Positions 15,401 through 16,431 of a stretch of 16,431 nucleotides of DNA are shown here, in pieces. A program made the translations under genes and the position numbers. Origin of the DNA: an uncultured Eubacteriales bacterium (GTDB taxonomy: Bacteria; Bacillota; Clostridia; Oscillospirales; Oscillospiraceae); assembly GCA_905201305.1 (NCBI GenBank), contig CAJKNS010000018.1, positions 1-16,431 of the forward strand, written 5' to 3'. The notes under the pieces were generated by a model that saw nothing but the letters and a program-made list of their open reading frames with translations, was not told where the DNA came from and searched no databases. Every line of letters starts with the position of its first letter. Within the stretch, counting starts at the first letter, position 1.

Positions 15401-15994
15401 CTCCTCCAGCTCCAGCGGAATGGAATGCAGCCAACTTTCCGGATTGGGCTGAGACAGCATTTTTTCAAACAAACTCCGAACCAGATTCTCCAGCGCCTGA
15501 TCGGTCCGTCCTGCACCCAAAGTATCCGAAAGCAAAGAGAACTCCGGCGTCATGGAAGAATATCGTTCCTCCAGTAAATCCGAAAGCGTGCGGTTTAGCA
15601 TCTCTTCCCGCCGGGCGTCCTCCAGCATGGCATAGTCGGAGGGAACCTCCAGAGAATATCCGTATTGCCGGATGAGTGTGCCGCAGAAGGCATGGACCGT
15701 TGAAATCTGCGCCAGATGCATCAGGTTCAGCTGACGGCGAAGATGACGGTTGTTCGGTTCCGCTGCCAGCGCCTTGCTCAGAGCGGCAGAAATTTTGCTG
15801 CGAAGCTCTGCGGCGGCAGCATTGGTAAAGGTGATAATCAGGAATTCGTGGATGTTTTTCCCCTCCTGACGAATCCGGTCCACCACCCGGTCCACCAGAA
15901 CCTTGGTTTTACCGGAGCCGGCAGCCGCAGATACCAGCAATGTTCCGCCGCGGTTTTCCACCACTGCACGCTGTTGTGGGGTCAGCTCAGCCAT
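12446..15994 (-). CDS. addA: ATP-dependent helicase/nuclease subunit A (AddA)
   Basis: The 1182-residue protein is the helicase-nuclease subunit of AddAB, which unwinds and trims broken DNA ends until Chi and then supports RecA loading. UvrD-type motifs are in order: Walker A SAAAGSGKT (22-30), motif Ia (ITFTNAAAAELRSKI), motif II D390-E-Y-Q-D394, motif III LVGDVKQSIYGFRQ, motif V VTLTTIHKSKGLEYP and motif VI RILYVAMTRPKDYLF. The C-terminal PDDEXK nuclease keeps D1116 (GVVDAAI), D1129-F-K1131 (VIDFKTD) and the downstream QYRGQLSTY. Two start codons are possible: ATG 16000 lies only 3 bases from AAAGGAG, while ATG 15994 is 9 bases away and gives MAELTPQQ, so the latter is chosen. The start overlaps the end of addB. 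The size is near that of other AddA proteins and all catalytic positions seem intact. Confidence 0.97.
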   Translation of the reverse strand: MAELTPQQRAVVENRGGTLLVSAAAGSGKTKVLVDRVVDRIRQEGKNIHEFLIITFTNAAAAELRSKISAALSKALAAEPNNRHLRRQLNLMHLAQISTVHAFCGTLIRQYGYSLEVPSDYAMLEDARREEMLNRTLSDLLEERYSSMTPEFSLLSDTLGAGRTDQALENLVRSLFEKMLSQPNPESWLHSIPLELEEQEEPGHTAFGQILLEDTRQRIGWLIDRHSWAIAQMHGDEKLTPKYLPAYEAQKHALTAILKALDGPWDQIAPLLTLDYPRLVVQKYPDPGRLNAIKAVRTDMKKQLEKLSALFSRPGTALLQEQNQLAPALRVLCDLAQTLYRRFSAEKRRKNLLDFSDQEHLAIRLLLDTKGHPTDVAREVAQRYAEIMVDEYQDSNRVQELIYTAIVRGNDENRFLVGDVKQSIYGFRQAEPALFLEKYQRYTPAERAANGEPRKLILSKNFRSCPEILEAVNHTFSCIMRREVGELDYGADESLYPGLSDYPVDKQSHVALYLLSTPKHSAGQDGNQGADDLNKYQKEAAWVAAKIVLLLDAGIPVRDGDGTRAVQPGDISILFRSRSPMSIYQNALLRAGVPVAGGAGDDLFETPEVQVLLNLLRVLDNPHQDIPLLSVLCSPLYRLSNDQLGTVRAVSNQPRFYDAMTECQEDWCVQTLSSLEALRAKAATTSADLLVWELLENTGLLAAYSAMEQGQRRRANLLRIYDIARETAGGNYLYLYELIRTLDRMEQSGAEGDSGNQDGVTLTTIHKSKGLEYPVVFLCDLSRQFNFRELGDSVLLDGDLGIGAKITDPDRRIRYPGLAYQALEVKKRKQLIAEEMRILYVAMTRPKDYLFMTYTGEKLSGVLEGLLPGAGCPAEPWAVREVRCLGDWVLLSALSRVEAGELFQLCGRPQCQLTVSEHPWKIAAETIETVPEAHYTPSQAQRAQKAVSVPAPEQLVRAMTWQYPHQTAQHTPSKVTATELKGRAKDQEAQEDAAAPRKMPMLSRPEFILEHKGLSPTEQGTATHQFLQYANFSNLTTRDGVISELDRMVDEEFLTELQAEAVRPEEITGLFTSPLGHRMLSAKELLREFKFSLLTDADAIYSVLEGEQVLLQGVVDAAILEPDGITVIDFKTDRVSPEQAPLRAEQYRGQLSTYRDALSRIFEKPVKQTILYFLKPEMEVIL

Positions 15995-16431
15995 CGTCAT
16001 CCTCTCCTTTGCTGAAAAGTCCCCAGAACTCCTTGGGAGTAATGCTGGGGTGATAGCAGCTCTTGCGGAACTGCGGGTCCTTCTGGCATACGGAGCCGTA
16101 CTTACACCAGCTGCACGGATCGTGGGACATACCGCGGTAGAAGGGCTTTGGCGGGAAATAGCCCCCCAGAATCCGGTCTACCACCTGCGCCATGCGATCC
16201 TCCACATAATCCCGGAGCCCCGTAAACTGCTGCCGGGATAGCACGTAGTCCATGTCCAGCTTTCCGCGCTTTGCGGGCATATATTTGGGTGCATCACCAT
16301 GCTCCATAGCTTCCGGAACACCGAATTCCGACAGCATAACGCCGCTGCGGGGGCTGGGACCTGCTTCCGCCTTTTCATCCTGGGGGCTGGAGGCACTGCG
16401 GAAATCCCGTCTGGCAGGCAGATAGAGCACG
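15987..16431 (-). CDS. addB: AddB, helicase/nuclease subunit B (C-terminal end only)
   Basis: About 147 C-terminal residues are visible; the gene continues beyond the right edge. The segment has DPCSWCKYGSVC, whose C-x2-C-x5-C spacing matches the three clustered cysteines of the AddB iron-sulfur site; the fourth ligand should lie far upstream, outside the window. The region before it (LSRQQFTGLRDYVEDRM and ILGGYFPPKPF) fits the end of the AddB nuclease domain. It ends with an acidic tail, and its stop lies 8 bases inside the chosen addA start, the usual addB-addA order. The first visible codon at 16430 is GTG but this is internal to the gene, not a start. Confidence 0.93.
   Translation of the reverse strand, partial: VLYLPARRDFRSASSPQDEKAEAGPSPRSGVMLSEFGVPEAMEHGDAPKYMPAKRGKLDMDYVLSRQQFTGLRDYVEDRMAQVVDRILGGYFPPKPFYRGMSHDPCSWCKYGSVCQKDPQFRKSCYHPSITPKEFWGLFSKGEDDDG

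Noticed and set aside
1..16431. CRISPR arrays, toxin-antitoxin pairs, prophage or insertion sequences
   Set aside because: No regularly spaced repeats, transposase, integrase or small paired genes are visible; all larger intervals are covered by housekeeping or transport genes.

Overview
The window looks like chromosomal DNA of a gut-type clostridial Firmicute, most likely in or near the Oscillospiraceae. This is inferred from the mix of genes (AddAB rather than RecBCD, VanW/YoaR wall protein, BMP-type nucleoside ABC importer, lipoproteins with a Ser/Ala-rich linker), the strong AGGAGG-type ribosome binding sites, the TTGnnn-N17-TATAAT promoters and the GC-leaning codon use. No phage, insertion sequence, CRISPR array, rRNA or tRNA gene is visible. 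It is mostly ordinary core genome with two damaged ABC transporters.

Layout. (1) Minus strand, 1-1347: a MacB/FtsX-type permease running off the left edge, translationally coupled to an upstream ORF that joins the front of a coiled-coil protein to only the last part of the partner ATPase. A consensus promoter sits at 1372-1400. (2) A divergent intergenic region, 1348-1608, with an inverted repeat between two good promoters. (3) Plus strand, 1609-4151: a large membrane-anchored VanW/YoaR-domain protein and cytidine deaminase, ending at a terminator. (4) Plus strand, 4335-9262: a basic-membrane-protein (BMP) lipoprotein with its own terminator, then a separately promoted operon of duplicated ABC ATPase, permease 1 and permease 2. 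Permease 2 is split by a frameshift that a 4-bp tandem duplication explains exactly. (5) A convergent junction with two hairpins, 9283-9357. (6) Minus strand, 16431 to 9361: addB (right-edge partial), addA, HAD phosphatase, dusB, ECF sigma factor, anti-sigma factor. Most of these overlap by a few bases or lie 4 bases apart; only HAD to dusB has a 50-base gap.

How the genes work together. The BMP lipoprotein, ATPase and two permeases form a nucleoside importer, and the neighbouring cytidine deaminase suggests that cytidine or deoxycytidine is among the substrates, feeding the uridine salvage route. AddA and AddB form the helicase-nuclease that processes double-strand breaks for RecA. The sigma/anti-sigma pair is a membrane-stress type switch with no visible link to its neighbours.

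The most notable points are the in-frame coiled-coil/ATPase chimera at 877-1347 and the frameshifted permease at about 8701. Both are readable as real mutations, but both also need exclusion of an assembly or consensus error. I did not find convincing evidence for a wholly new system.
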